Below are positions 1 through 11,867 of a DNA stretch of 29,106 bases, piece by piece. A program made the translations under genes and the position numbers. Position 1 is the stretch's first letter. Each line of letters begins with the position of its first letter. The notes under the pieces are model-generated. The model searched no databases. It had not been told where the DNA came from and saw only the letters and a program-made list of their open reading frames with translations. The DNA is from Glaciozyma antarctica PI12 (taxonomy: Eukaryota; Basidiomycota; Microbotryomycetes; Kriegeriales; Camptobasidiaceae), in assembly GCA_002917775.1 (NCBI GenBank), contig KZ627153.1, forward strand, positions 585,943 through 615,048. The letters run 5' to 3'.

Positions 1-113
1 CCGCTTTCAGCTCAGCGAGCAAAATAGAAAATAGAGTGCTCGCTGAGCTGAAAGCAGATAGCGAGACATAGTACTCTCGCTGAGCTGAAAGCAGATAGCG
101 AGACATAGTACTC
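1..113. repeat. 18-bp inverted repeat plus a 37-bp tandem duplication
   Basis: Positions 3-20 are the exact reverse complement of 38-55 (core TCAGCTCAGCGAGC), separated by a 17-nt A-rich spacer, so this stretch can form a hairpin. The right arm opens a 37-bp unit present twice head to tail without mismatch (40-76 and 77-113), so the arm sequence occurs three times in about 100 bp. The unit length is not a multiple of three. I see no terminal repeats or transposase next to it. It could be a local replication-slippage product or the edge of a repeat outside the window. Confidence 0.75.
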
Positions 114-518
114 GAGACCAAAAAGAGGGGAAGGAGCGGAGACACGACGGCGGACCTCCGATTCTTTGAGCTCGGGGTTGTTCCAAATGACCGGTGATCG
201 CAAGGCTGGATGTGTTTGAGCAATGTAAAGAATTAGAGCCTTGTCTCGTTCATTAGGAGGAGCAGCCTCTAGTTGTGCAGCTCGTTCACGGTGGGCGAAG
301 ACGTTGTCGAGTCGAGCTGGAGCGTCGAGCAGAGCCGCGAGCAGAATTGAGGGACGTGCGAAAGCCTTTGTAGTCCGGTCCTCCGACTCCCGGCACTCTC
401 CGCAAGCGATGACCGAGCAAGCGATGAGGGGATCAGGGCAGATGTCTCGCGCATCTCCGCACAACAAAAGCAGATCTGGCGGAAGCCAGGCACGGAAGCC
501 AGGCGGAAGCCCCGCCAC
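12..518 (-). CDS. possible exon of an unrecognised protein
   Basis: An open frame of about 168 codons runs leftward to a stop near position 12. It has no ATG at its upstream end, so if real it is a 3' exon. The central part (roughly 180-470) reads like protein, with Leu/Ala-rich helical stretches, a CGEC motif and a segment reading WNNPELKESE. The last 30 or so residues are encoded by the tandem and inverted repeats at 1-113 and look like run-out sequence. I recognise no family. The same stretch could be an upstream region of the COG6 gene. Low confidence. Confidence 0.22.
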   Translation of the reverse strand: MAGLPPGFRAWLPPDLLLLCGDARDICPDPLIACSVIACGECRESEDRTTKAFARPSILLAALLDAPARLDNVFAHRERAAQLEAAPPNERDKALILYIAQTHPALRSPVIWNNPELKESEVRRRVSAPSPLFGLEYYVSLSAFSSARVLCLAICFQLSEHSIFYFAR

Positions 519-606
519 CGTACATCTTCTGGATGACTATCTCTGGTATCACCTAGAGTGGAGGGCCAGGTGACCCAGGTCAGCAGTCAGTCGTCGCCTG
601 GTCCAG

Positions 607-648
607 GCGGCGAAGTCGGAAGGACCTGCGGCGAAGTCGGAAGGACCT
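607..648. repeat. 21-bp tandem duplication
   Basis: Two exact 21-bp copies lie head to tail (607-627 and 628-648; unit begins GCGGCGAAGTCGG). They sit about 200 bp upstream of the COG6 start codon, in promoter or 5' leader sequence. No further copies were seen. Apart from this, 519-843 shows only GC-rich non-coding sequence. Confidence 0.8.
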
Positions 649-843
649 GAGAGAGGGCGAGGTTTTGAGCTTGGAGACACGCGCCCCGTTTGCTGGAGCG
701 GCGGCGCACTGGGAGTGAAAGACAGGCCTGCTGAGCGTGTCGAGCGGCAGTCGAGTTGAGGAGTGGAGGGGGAGGAGGGGAAGAGAGCAACACGAGTTCG
801 CGCTACCTCTTGGTTCGCGCCAACACCTTCCAGCAACCGGGAG

Positions 844-3415
844 ATGAGTCAGGAGAGTCCGACCAGGCCTGCGTTCCTGAAGCACACCTCCCGTCCTTCC
901 CTCACCTCCCGCACCTCCTCGTTCGGCCCTGGACTCCCCACCACCCGCAACCCTCTTCACCTCAAGGTCAACCGCCTTCTCTCCGCCAACCTTGAGGACG
1001 CCGGCACCCGCGCTGCGCTCGACACGCTTGGCGAGTTTGAGGATGTCCACGAGGAAGAGGGCAGGAAGGGAGGAACTGGGATTGGCGTCGCGCTGAGAAG
1101 AGGAGGGTTGAGGAAGGAGGTCGAGGGGAGGATGGCAGAGGGGAGCAGAGAGTTCTTGGAGGCGTTCTCAGAGGTCAACGACGTGCGTAGGATCTCTCAG
1201 GCCAGTGGACTGGAGGAGCTGACCTGCTGGACCACAGAAACTGAGCATGCTGCAGTCGCACCTCGACGCGATGCACGTGTGCTGCGACGAGGTTCAAACG
1301 CAGCTGGAGAAGGCCAACACGGGCACGCGTTATCTACTAGAGCACGCTGAAGGTCTACGACAAGAGAGGTGAGCTGGCGTGTTCCTCTGTACGCGCTTAG
1401 CTGACCGCGCCCCTCCCGCACGCGCAGAGCAACGACCGCCGTCCAGCAATCCCTCGTCCACCTCTTCCTCACCCGATTCACCCTAACCGATGCGGAGCTT
1501 CGAGCTCTCACCTCGCGCGAAGTACCAGTCGGCTCGGAGCTGTTTGCAGCGATGGACAAGACGGAACGGATTCGCGAGGACTGTCGAGCGCTGATGAGCG
1601 GAGCAGCAGGAGAAGGAACTCAAGCAGGGTGCGTCATTCACGCACACGTCCTTTATGCCCCTTGCTGACGAGTCGTCGCAGACTCGACATCATGGAGTGC
1701 ACGTCGCAGCACCTCGAAGCCGGCTACTCGAAGATCTACAAGTGGTGTGCGTTCGAGTCGCGAGGGTTCTCCAAGGACGCTCTCGAAGTCTCTCCCGACA
1801 TGCGGACTGCTATCGCGCGTCTCAAGGCGCGTCCCGACCGTCAGTTCCCTGACGTCTACTATCCCTATCCTCAACGCCGACTAACGCAACGATCTCAGCG
1901 AGATCCTCAATCTCCTCGGCTCCACCCGCTCCTCCTCCATCTTGACCCTCTTCCTCGACGCCCTCACACGCGGCGGTCCTTCAGGCCTACCCCGACCCAT
2001 CGAACTGCACGCGCACGACCCGATTCGGTACATCGGAGACATGCTCGCGTGGATTCACCAAATGATGGCTGGCGAACGAGAGTTCCTGGAAAGCTTGTTT
2101 GGGATCAAAGAGGATGGGAGGAGGGTGGGAAGCGTGAGGGTCTGGCAGAAGGAGGGGGAGGAGGGAGAGGAGAGGGTGCTGAGGAAGTTGCTGGATCGCG
2201 ATTTGGAGGGATGCGGAAGACCGTTAAAGGCACGTTGCTTTCGCTTGGCGGCTGGGGGAAATTATGAGCTGACCAGCGGGTGCAGATTCGGGTGCAGCAG
2301 ACGATCAAGAGCCAGGAGGGCAGCATCATGGCGTATCGAATCGCAACTCTCATCCATTTTTACAGGATCACGATGGAGCGAACGATCGGTACGGAGGCAC
2401 TCATGTCGTCCGTGCTCACCGAGTGCGTTCTCTCTTCGCCGCCTTCAGCCTTCCGCTGACAAGCGTCGCAGACTCACCGACGATGCATACGAAGCCTTCT
2501 TCAACACGCTCAAGGTCCAAGGCCGCTCGCTCCTTCGCTTCGTTCAAGTGCGCGCTTCCGAATCCCTTGTGTACGCTCGAAGTCGTACTGACTTCCTCTT
2601 CAGCCCCCAGCCGCAGCCCTCTCCGCCCCCGTACCCCTTCGCGACGCCCTCTCCACCCTCCGCGAAATCATGAACGTCTACTCCAATTCCCTCGTCGAAG
2701 AGACTTCCTCCACTTCCTCCGCATCTCTTCGCGAGGCCGAGTTCAGCGACGTCCTAGACGCCGCGCTCGATCCGGCGCTCTTCATGTGCGGTTGCATGGC
2801 CGAGATGAGGAGCAGTACGTGGGACCGAGCGGTATTTGGAGTGAATTGCCTAGAGGCGGCGTTGGGTGCGCTGGAAGGGTTCGATTTCGTGGAGGAACGG
2901 AAGAAGAAGCTGCTCGTGATCGAGGAAGGGCACGTGGAGCAATTGACCGGGGAGCATGTACGTTCTCCTCCTACTTCATTCGATTTGAAACTGACCCGTC
3001 TGCGCAGTTCTCCCACCTCCTCAACGAAAGCGGCCTCTCGCCCATCCTCACTGCTCTCCACTCCAAAGACTCTTCCGTACGTCCCTTCCTCCTCCCCCTC
3101 CCTCACCCGCTGATCTCTCCATAGACCCCCCTCTCTCACCTTCCCACCGCCTCCCCCTCAGTCCTCATCACCTCCATCACCACGTTCTCGACCTTCCTCT
3201 CGACTGTCGACACGCTTTCCTCTCCGCGTCTCTCGCTCCTTCCGCCGAGGTTCGCGGTCTCGATTCATCGCGAGGCTTTGAAGAGGGTTAGTGAGGCGTA
3301 TGACGAGCTTTGGAGCGCTGTGATGGAGGGGGCGAATAGGTACGAGGGGCGCACGACGTTGTTGAGGAGGAGCAGGGAGGAAGTGGCGACGTTGCTCGGG
3401 GTCGGGGAGAAGTAG
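844..3415 (+). CDS. COG6: conserved oligomeric Golgi complex subunit 6
   Basis: COG6 is a lobe-B subunit of the conserved oligomeric Golgi tethering complex, which acts in retrograde vesicle traffic within the Golgi. The N-terminus has the family signature [13 protein letters not shown], followed by a helix with CCDEV. The middle contains the highly conserved blocks [20 protein letters not shown] and [16 protein letters not shown]. The ATG at 844 is the first in frame and directly precedes the conserved region. I infer ten exons with introns 1183-1237, 1369-1427, 1629-1681, 1854-1902 (ends uncertain; 1844-1898 also keeps frame), 2230-2285, 2423-2471, 2548-2603, 2958-3007 and 3077-3124, giving about 698 aa, normal for the family. 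The fifth intron keeps frame only with a GC donor (GCACGT). It ends tail to tail with the RSR1-like gene, 274 bp away. Confidence 0.93.
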
Positions 3416-3689
3416 CACTTTTGCGAGGGATGTTGTAAGAAGCTTTTTGGAGGAAGCGATGGGTGCAGAGCGTCTGCGAGAGCAGGACGAGCGAGGAGCG
3501 AGACGGTCGTGGATGCATTGCGGGGCTAGTACTTAGGGTATCGTGGGTTATGCGTAAGGTCGGTATCGCGGAGGAGGTGGAAAGTCGTTATCGCTGAGCG
3601 TCGGGGGGCGTGATGGGATAGGGAGGGAGAAGAGGGAAGGGGGATAGATATGTTCGGGCGCTCGTCGTCGTGGGCTCGTTGCGCGCTGC

Positions 3690-4545
3690 CTAAAAGACGA
3701 CGCACTTCCTCTGCTTCTTGCGCGCCTCGCTCCGTTTAGGATTCCCAGCTCCGGCTTTCACCATCTGCCTCAAAACATCCTCGAAGACCTGCTCCGGATT
3801 CGTCAATCCCGCATCACAAAGACATGAAGACGCATGATGTTGCATCTCCTGGATGTTGATCTCCTTCCTCGCCGACGTCTCGTAATATGGTACGCCTCCC
3901 CAAGCGCGCGAAAGTCCGACAGCCACTTCGCGCGGCACTTGTCGCTCCGAAAAGAGGTCGCACTTGTTGCCGACCAAGACGAGGGGGACCTTCTGCAATC
4001 GACAAAAATGAGCGGAAGACGTTGGGAGGAACGTAAAGAGCGAACCCTGCCGTGCTCAGCTTCCTTGATGCGGTGGATCTGCTCGCGAATGCTCTGAAGC
4101 TCGTTGACGCTTTCCATCGACGTGAGGCTGAAGACGAGAATGAAACCGTCGCCGCTCTTCATGTATAGCGAGTGGAGGGCCATAAACTGTTCACTTCGTC
4201 AGGGAAGGATGCGAGAAGGAACCGACCGGGAGGACGCACTTGCTCAGTTCCTGCCGTATCTAGGATCTCGCACGCGCAAGGAACTCCGTCGACGGTCATC
4301 GTTTTCCGATAGGAATCCTCGATCGTAGGGTCGTATTTCTCCACTAAAATCACGAGATATTAGCACGGTCCAGGATTAGAGGCCACGCACCGAACCGAAG
4401 AGGGAGTGCACGAAGCGAACGGTGATGGCGCTCTTTCCGACTCTTTCCGAGCCTCCCCTACGAATCGATACAGCGTCAGTTATCCCCTCGTAGCAAGATG
4501 CAACTGAAGGATAGCTCACATGATCACGATCTTGTACTCCCGCAT
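3690..4545 (-). CDS. RSR1: Ras-family small GTPase, Rsr1/Bud1 (Rap-like)
   Basis: This is a Ras-superfamily GTPase closest to Rap1/Rsr1, which marks polarity and bud sites at the plasma membrane. It starts MREYKIVIM, as Rap proteins do. The effector loop is [11 protein letters not shown], switch II DTAGTEQF, G4 NKCD and G5 ETSAR. The C-terminus is basic and ends in the CaaX box CVVF, which predicts prenylation; the final F favours geranylgeranyl. Exons: 4520-4545, 4396-4457, 4240-4343, 4046-4186, 3690-3992. Two oddities: the P-loop reads GGSERVGKS where GSGGVGKS is expected, and a 57-nt in-frame segment (about 3792-3848) separates INIQE from VFEDVL, which are adjacent in relatives. It adds 19 residues unless it is a non-GT intron. 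Its promoter is shared with the divergent zinc-finger gene. Confidence 0.88.
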
Positions 4546-5250
4546 CTCCTGGAGGATGAGAAGGGATCAGCACCTCCACTCGACGAACGATCAAGAGTGC
4601 CTCGACTCCCACAGCCTCGCCAACTTCCCCCAGAGCAGCGTGTGCCCCATACCTCCATCCCAGCGTCTCCCACTGCCGTTCAACACCTCCCGCCACATCC
4701 TACTCTCCCCCCGCGCACGTCCCCTAATCAACGGCTCGCTCCTCCCAGGCCCCTCGTACGGCCGCCCAGCTCCTCCGCGTTGGCCTGAGGCACCTCCCAC
4801 TACCGTTTGATAGTTCATCTATAGCTACCGAGCTCGAACCCAGTCCCCAGTGGTGTCGGCCGGGCGGGAGGAGATGGAGAAGCTGGGAGTGGAGCGGCAC
4901 GAGAGGAGGATTGCAGGGCTTACGTTGAACGGCGGGGCGTAGGCGTGAGCACAGGGAGATGTTTGGGCTGATTGGCTGGATTCAGAGGAGGAGCTGAGCG
5001 GCGATGGAAGAGGTTAAAAGGGAACACGCCGAGGAGCAACAACTCTCCCTCAAACCATCTCCTCAGCCAGCCCACAGCCAAGCTTTCGCAAGCCCAGTCC
5101 CAGCTGCTCGACGGCAAAGTACACGACAACCAAGGCCTCTCCAGCTCTCCGACCCAGCTCGCCCCTACTCCCCGCCTCGAGCCTCACCCACTCGCCCCAG
5201 CACCCTCCTCACCCCAGCAACCTCGCCCCCCCCCTCCCTTACCCTCCACC
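4546..5250. promoter_or_regulatory. shared intergenic region of divergent genes
   Basis: This 705-bp stretch lies between the start codons of the minus-strand RSR1-like gene and the plus-strand ZNF830-like gene, so it must hold both promoters and leaders. The right part is strongly pyrimidine-rich on the plus strand, ending in a C-rich run just before the ATG at 5251. Long open frames cross it, but their composition is Pro/Ser/Arg-rich and they match nothing I know. No TATA box or defined factor site stands out. Confidence 0.5.
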
Positions 5251-6057
5251 ATGTCCTCGCTCAAGGCCTTAATAGGAGCCCGCAAGGCGCAATCTCGGAT
5301 CACCCACCCCTTCGCCAAATACGACGCCAGCTCGCGCCTCTCCTGCTCTCTCTGCGGCCTCTCCCTCAAGCACGAGAACCTCTGGTCCTCGCACCTCGTC
5401 TCCAAAGGGCACCGCGTGAGCGTCCAGCGGTACGAGAAGGAGCAAGCGGCGCAAGCCGGAGGGAAGCGGAAACGGGAGGAGGAGGAGGGAGGAGCAGCGA
5501 CGCGCGTCAAGGGGGACGAGGGAGGCCTGCCGGCGGACTTCTTTACAGAACCCAAGGATGCTCCGACGCTCGCCAGCCCCTCCCCTGAGCCCGAGATCAC
5601 GGACGAGGGACCCCTCGCCTCGACTTCCGCCAACCCTCCTCCCCCAGACGAGGAACCCGAGTTTGACGCCGAGTGGGCCGCGTTCGAAGCGACGCTTAAC
5701 GTCCCTCCCCCTCCTGTTGCTGGCGTCAGTACTGCCGCAGCGACGATCTTTGCCGCGCCGGTGTTGTATGAGTTTGGAGCGCCAAAGGTTGCGGAGGAGG
5801 GAGAGGAGGAGGAGGAGGAAGAGGAGGAAGGGGAGACGGAGGAGGAGAAGAGGGAGCGGCTGGAGAAGGATGAGAGGGAGGAGATTATGGAGCGGATTAG
5901 GGAGGAGGAGAGGGAGCAGATGGAGGCGGATGAGAAGGTCGAGGTGAGTGTGGTGCGGGCTGCTGGAGGAACGGGAGCTGATACGCGGCTTGGATTTCAG
6001 GTCCTCAAGCGGCGGTTGGAGAAGATTCGTGAGGCGAGGAAGAAGAAGACTACATGA
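5251..6057 (+). CDS. ZNF830-like C2H2 zinc-finger spliceosomal protein
   Basis: This 249-aa protein resembles ZNF830/CCDC16, a nuclear protein associated with the spliceosome and genome stability. The N-terminal block HPFAKYDASSRLSCSLC matches the ZNF830 signature (PFAKY...LSCALC). It continues into a matrin-type C2H2 finger: C-x2-C, then LWSSH, then KGHR. The middle is acidic and Pro-rich. A long Glu/Arg coiled coil follows, and the C-terminus ends VLKRRLEKIREARKKK, the conserved family tail. One intron, 5944-6000 (57 nt, GTGAGT...CAG), is a multiple of three with no stop, so read-through would only add 19 residues. The frame is open further upstream, but the ATG at 5251 fits the family start and follows a C-rich leader. 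Confidence 0.85.
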   Translation: MSSLKALIGARKAQSRITHPFAKYDASSRLSCSLCGLSLKHENLWSSHLVSKGHRVSVQRYEKEQAAQAGGKRKREEEEGGAATRVKGDEGGLPADFFTEPKDAPTLASPSPEPEITDEGPLASTSANPPPPDEEPEFDAEWAAFEATLNVPPPPVAGVSTAAATIFAAPVLYEFGAPKVAEEGEEEEEEEEEGETEEEKRERLEKDEREEIMERIREEEREQMEADEKVEVSVVRAAGGTGADTRLGFQVLKRRLEKIREARKKKTT

Positions 6058-6370
6058 TGGACGGGAGGAGGATGGAGACGTCGGGGGGGAGGTAATCTGT
6101 ATTGACGTGCAAGGATCAACAAACGCGCTCCGCAAGACAGTGCATTAGCCGACGCACTCGTCCACTGCTCCTCTACCTGCTCTTGAGCTGTCTGGCATAG
6201 GTCGCACGCAAGAGAGCGTCGTTCTGCCTTCCCCCGGTCGAAGGCCTCTGGTTCGCAGCTCTTCGTCGCTCGTATCTCCCACGAAACCCTCTCGCAACCT
6301 CACTGCTCCCACTACTTCTACCTCGAATACGCCACCATCTTTACAGCTCCTCGCTTCTACGTCTTCCCTC
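6058..6370. other. convergent 3' intergenic region
   Basis: This 313-bp gap lies between the ends of the ZNF830-like gene (+) and thymidylate synthase (-). It must contain both 3' untranslated regions. The right half is pyrimidine-rich on the plus strand. No gene, repeat or RNA structure was recognised. Confidence 0.5.
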
Positions 6371-7809
<1,439 letters not shown>

Positions 7810-10800
7810 TCACTTCATGTCCAGAATCGGCGAGGTCCAAGTCTCCCAATCTGCAGGGACCGACTTGGTCCCACCAGGCTTGAGCACCTTGAGCCGAAGG
7901 CGGCAAAGCCCTTTGGCGACCTTCGGTCCCGACTCGGGCTGCGAAGCGAGAAGGAAGGTCAGCTACCGAGATCTCGAGAGGAAGTGAGGGAAACTTACGA
8001 CGTTAACGACTCCGCCACTCCTGTAGATGCCGTCCCAGATCAGGTACTCGACTGGGGGACAGACGAGGTCAGCTTCGCGAAGCGGGATCTTGAGCCAGCC
8101 TTGTTGACCTACATTGCCGTCCAGATTTAGCAGGCGTCCGAGGTGACCACGTATCATCTCGGGGACCCGATCCCTGCCCGTCCAAGGGTCCGAATCTGCA
8201 GAGAGAGGAGAGAACGCGATTGCTCACGGGAAGATGGCCAAACTGGCTATCCGTCGTCGCGGCGATGACAGTCCAACGAACGGTCGTAGTGCCGGCAAGA
8301 AGGCGGTATACGAAAGCCTTCAGAAGAAGACGCGAGTAGAGGATTAGCTAGCGTCTTTCATAGGGAGAGGGAACGAAAACGCACGGGCTGAGCATAGTAG
8401 TAATTGTAATACACCTGGCCGCCAGGAGCGAGATCTCCCATGGAGAGCTTGAGGGTGAGGCTCTCGTTGAGGAGGTTGTTGACGAGTCCTGGCTTGTAAG
8501 TCAAGACGGCGGCTGGGAGCGCGATGCCGGTAAAGGTGGTTGAGCGGTCGAGGACTGCGAAGACTTGTCAGCGAAAGTCGTTCGCAAGACGAGAAAAGCG
8601 AGAAACGTACCTTGAAGGGTCTTCATCTTGCCCACAACTCCAGAGTACGGAACGCGAACGGGAGGGAGAGCGTCGTTCGTGGTGAGTTCGATGAAGCCGC
8701 TGACGCCGACATGCCGGAGCGAAACGGGGGCAGGGAGGATGAACTTGACAGTGAAGGACGCCTTAGCTCCAGGCTGGACAACGAAGGAAGGAGGAGTGAT
8801 CATCGTCGTCAAGCCGTTTGAGGACTGGATGAGAGGCTGAGTGTTGGGCAAGACGCTGCTGGAGGGATAGAGTTCGAGATTGCTGGCTCCTCGGTGCGAG
8901 ACTGTGTACGTGACCGGTTTCGCACCCGTAATCTCGACTGCAAAAAGAAAAACCAGTATCAGAGCTGCACGCGACCGCACGCGAAGGAGAAAGACGAACC
9001 GGTGATGGTCTTCGTGGCCGTACCGAGATCACCAAGGTTGATGTACGAGGGAGAGCTGTAAATTCAGCCTTCTTCAGAAGGATTCACAGAATGAAACACG
9101 AAGTGAAAGCTCACAGGAACGTCCTCGCTCGCACGGCGTCGAAAATGGCGATCCGACCAGCTCCAGCCTGAACGAGAGGAGCGAGACTTGTCGCGCTGCG
9201 GTAGACTGGAAGTGCCGTCGCCATGAACGCCTGGTAGATACGACTCCGAACAGCGGTCCCAAGGCTCTTGCGAGCTTCGTAGAAAAGCGCAGCGCATCCC
9301 TGCGAAATCCGAAACGCGTCAAACGCGCCCGCAAAGGAATTGGAGAGGAACTCACGGCAGCATAAGGAGTCGCCATGCTGGTTCCGTTCCAGATCGCAAA
9401 CGAGCCCTGCGGAGAAATAGGTTAATGCTGCGCGACGTCTGAGGGCTAGAAGGCATCTTGCCATCGACGTCGGGATAATCGACGCGATGTCGCCACCCGG
9501 CGCCGAGAGCGACACGACGCCCTGGAGGTCCCAAGATGGGCCGATGCTCGAGAACTCAGCCATGCGAGTAGAAGCTGACTCGCTAACGACGAAAGGACGA
9601 GCGATCTCGACGGGAAAGTTGAGCTGCATCGTGGCGGGATTGGCGGTCAACTTGGCGAGCATCTGCGAAGGGCGAGTAAGCGACGGGGAGAAGCTGAGAA
9701 AGAGTAATGTCGCACCCTCTCTGCTGGACGCGCCACTGAGGAAGAATGAGGTTCGTGGTTGCTCCCATGTTCATTCCGGATGCCGAGGAGCCGTAATTCG
9801 AGGCGTAGGTCGGACCTTGACGACCGTCGTTTCCAGCGGCGACAAAGACAGCGACACCTCTCGCGACGGCGTTGCTGACGGCGATAGCGTCCGGACTCCC
9901 AGCCCAGCCGCTGGAGCGCCGAGAGACATGTTGATAATCTTGGCTCCGTCGGCAATCGCGCGATTGATGGCGGCGAGGATCTGCTCGTGCGGAGCGAGGA
10001 GGAAGGAGGGTCAGTGAAAGCTCCCCGATTTGTCGCCAGCGAGAGAGGACTTGCGATGTCGGTCGAGGTTCGTCCTTTGCAAGGAAAAACGCGGTAGTGC
10101 GCGAGCTTGACGCCGGGGGCGATGCCGTCGTACGTATCAAAGCTTCCTGCGACGGCGCCGATCACTGATGAAGAGGAAGTGGTCAGCTCTGCGATTCACG
10201 TCCTGCTTCTCGTGTCGCAGATCACTCATTTCCAGCAACGAACGTTCCATGAGCTGGGCAGAGAAGTCGTCAGCTTGAATCAGGGTGCACTCGCTGCCGA
10301 GAAGGGGACTTACCTCCCTCAGCAGCATTGGCACAGTCGTCAAATGGGTTCGCATCGGGCTTGAATCCTCTCGTCGCGTCCTTTCTAGCAAAATCATAGC
10401 CCTTGCTGTATCAATGTAACGCCTTCAGCTCGCCATTCGCTTGAAAAAGGGGGACTCGACGCGTACGTGACTTGCAGCCACCCGTAAGGCTGAAGCAGCT
10501 CCTCTCACTGTTTTAAGTGTTGTAAGAGCCGAGGAGAGGGTGGTTGTAGTCGATTCCAGTGTCAATGACGGCTGAATGGGCAAATGCGAGTCAGCGAAAG
10601 GCGCGAGAGGTCACAGCCTCAGAGGTTGCTTCAGCCAAGACTCACCGACAGAAATTCCCTTGCCGGTGATTCCGTTCGCTTTGAGCTTGGTGACTTGGTT
10701 GGTGACGGCGTTGATCGGTCCCACAAGTCCCGTTCCCTTCTTCGGCGGGGTGGAGTAGACACCGCTGTTCCCAGGCATAGCGTCGGGGCGAGGAACGAAT

Positions 10801-11271
10801 GCCGCAGGCCAGATATTCTGCGAACGTACAAGCGAGCCATGAGTTCGTTGCTCAAGCGGACGCGGCGCTGTGGCACAGCGCGAAGAACGCACCTGGACAC
10901 CTTCGTACGAATGCAGGTCGTTCACGTCGCTGAGTTCCACCGACGCGCCGTAAAAAATGTCGGGGACGTCGTACTGGTGGTGAATATAGTGGTCTTCAAG
11001 CGAATACAGGAGTTAGCAAGGCGCTCAGGACCCGCCGAAGGAGACCAATGCTCACCAGCTTGCCTCCGCTCAAGGTGCTGGTAAAGTGCGTCGTGCGTGT
11101 GGTTGGGTTGAAGTTGAACGATGTCTGTGTGTGGAGAGAGTGCCAGGTCAGCTGCGTACGACGAGGAACTGGTGCCTGGAAGGAAGACGCACAGCGGTCG
11201 GGTACGTTCTCCGCGAACGCAACATGCGAAGAGACCGTGACCAGCAGCAGTGCGGCCTGAAGGAGCAGCAT
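7810..11271 (-). CDS. secreted subtilisin-like serine protease (S8), possibly broken
   Basis: The start MLLLQAALLLVTVSSHVAFA is a clear signal peptide. A propeptide (I9-like, RYIVQLQPNHTHDALYQHL then YDVPDIFYGASV) and a peptidase S8 domain follow. The catalytic triad is visible: Asp in DTGIDYNHP (near 10550), His in AHGTFVAG (near 10230), Ser in GTSMATPYAA (near 9370). An Fn3-like C-terminal domain ends PADWETWTSPILDMK. First exons: 11193-11271, 11056-11124, 10893-10993, 10646-10817. Introns 9981-10054 and 9407-9461 need GC donors (GCAAGT, GCAAGA). The frame is interrupted in several places: after HPLLG near 10520 (TAA, no good donor), at VAG near 10190 (ATGAGT where GTGAGT is expected), near 9718 and near 8220 (one extra base each). 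The C-terminal exons are otherwise well preserved. Either a young pseudogene or assembly errors. Confidence 0.8.
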
Positions 11272-11867
11272 CGGATTACAGGAGCGTGGTGCGCAACGGT
11301 GTGCGTGAAGCAGGAAGAAATGGTGAGTCGAGCGATAATCAGGAGAAACTCCATTGAGTGGGTCGTCGCGTCTTCGGAGGACCGGACTCCTCTTCCCTGA
11401 GCTCTGAGACAAAGCCTCATCTATTCCTGGGTTCCTGAAAGATCGACAAGGGTGGGACTCGAGGGGGAAGAGCGAGAGCAAGACTTGGGAGAGCAGGCTG
11501 GCAGGCGAACGCCGGCGGTCGCGAGACTGGAGACTCCTCCTTGTTCGAAGAACAACCTCGCTCAGCGGTGCAGTTTGGTGTAGTGCAGCCCTGGTGAACG
11601 TGCGATCCTTCGGCTGAATAAGGCTGTTCGAGACCTGTCTCGAGACGGCGACTGGGCCTGCGCCTGCCTTGCGCCGTGGAACTGATGCAGAACAAAGATG
11701 CGCGACCAGAACCGCAAGTCGAGCACTCCTTGAAAGAGCAGCACAGGAAGCTCAGGAGCAGGTGTAGGGACGTAAGGAAAGAGACAGGTGGCGCCGACGA
11801 TCACGACGCGACGACGACGGAGTCACTCCTCTCCCTCCCGCCACTTCACTTCGACTGGCTTCTCGGC
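11272..11867. promoter_or_regulatory. shared intergenic region of divergent genes
   Basis: These 596 bp lie between the divergent start codons of the subtilase (-) and PI31 (+) and must carry both promoters. Open frames run through it on both strands, including one in frame with PI31 upstream of its ATG, but none resembles a known protein. No TATA box or repeat was identified. Confidence 0.45.

Noticed and set aside
4972-5250. Upstream in-frame extension of the ZNF830-like protein
   Set aside because: It is Pro/Ser-rich leader-like sequence; the family begins close to the ATG at 5251 with the PFAKY zinc-finger block.
5944-6000. Open 57-nt stretch in the ZNF830-like gene read as coding
   Set aside because: It starts GTGAGT and ends TTTCAG, and removing it restores the conserved VLKRRLEKIREARKKK tail.
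5269-6135. 288-codon open frame on the minus strand
   Set aside because: It is antisense to the ZNF830-like gene, Leu/Pro/Arg-rich, and is produced by the codon bias of the real gene.
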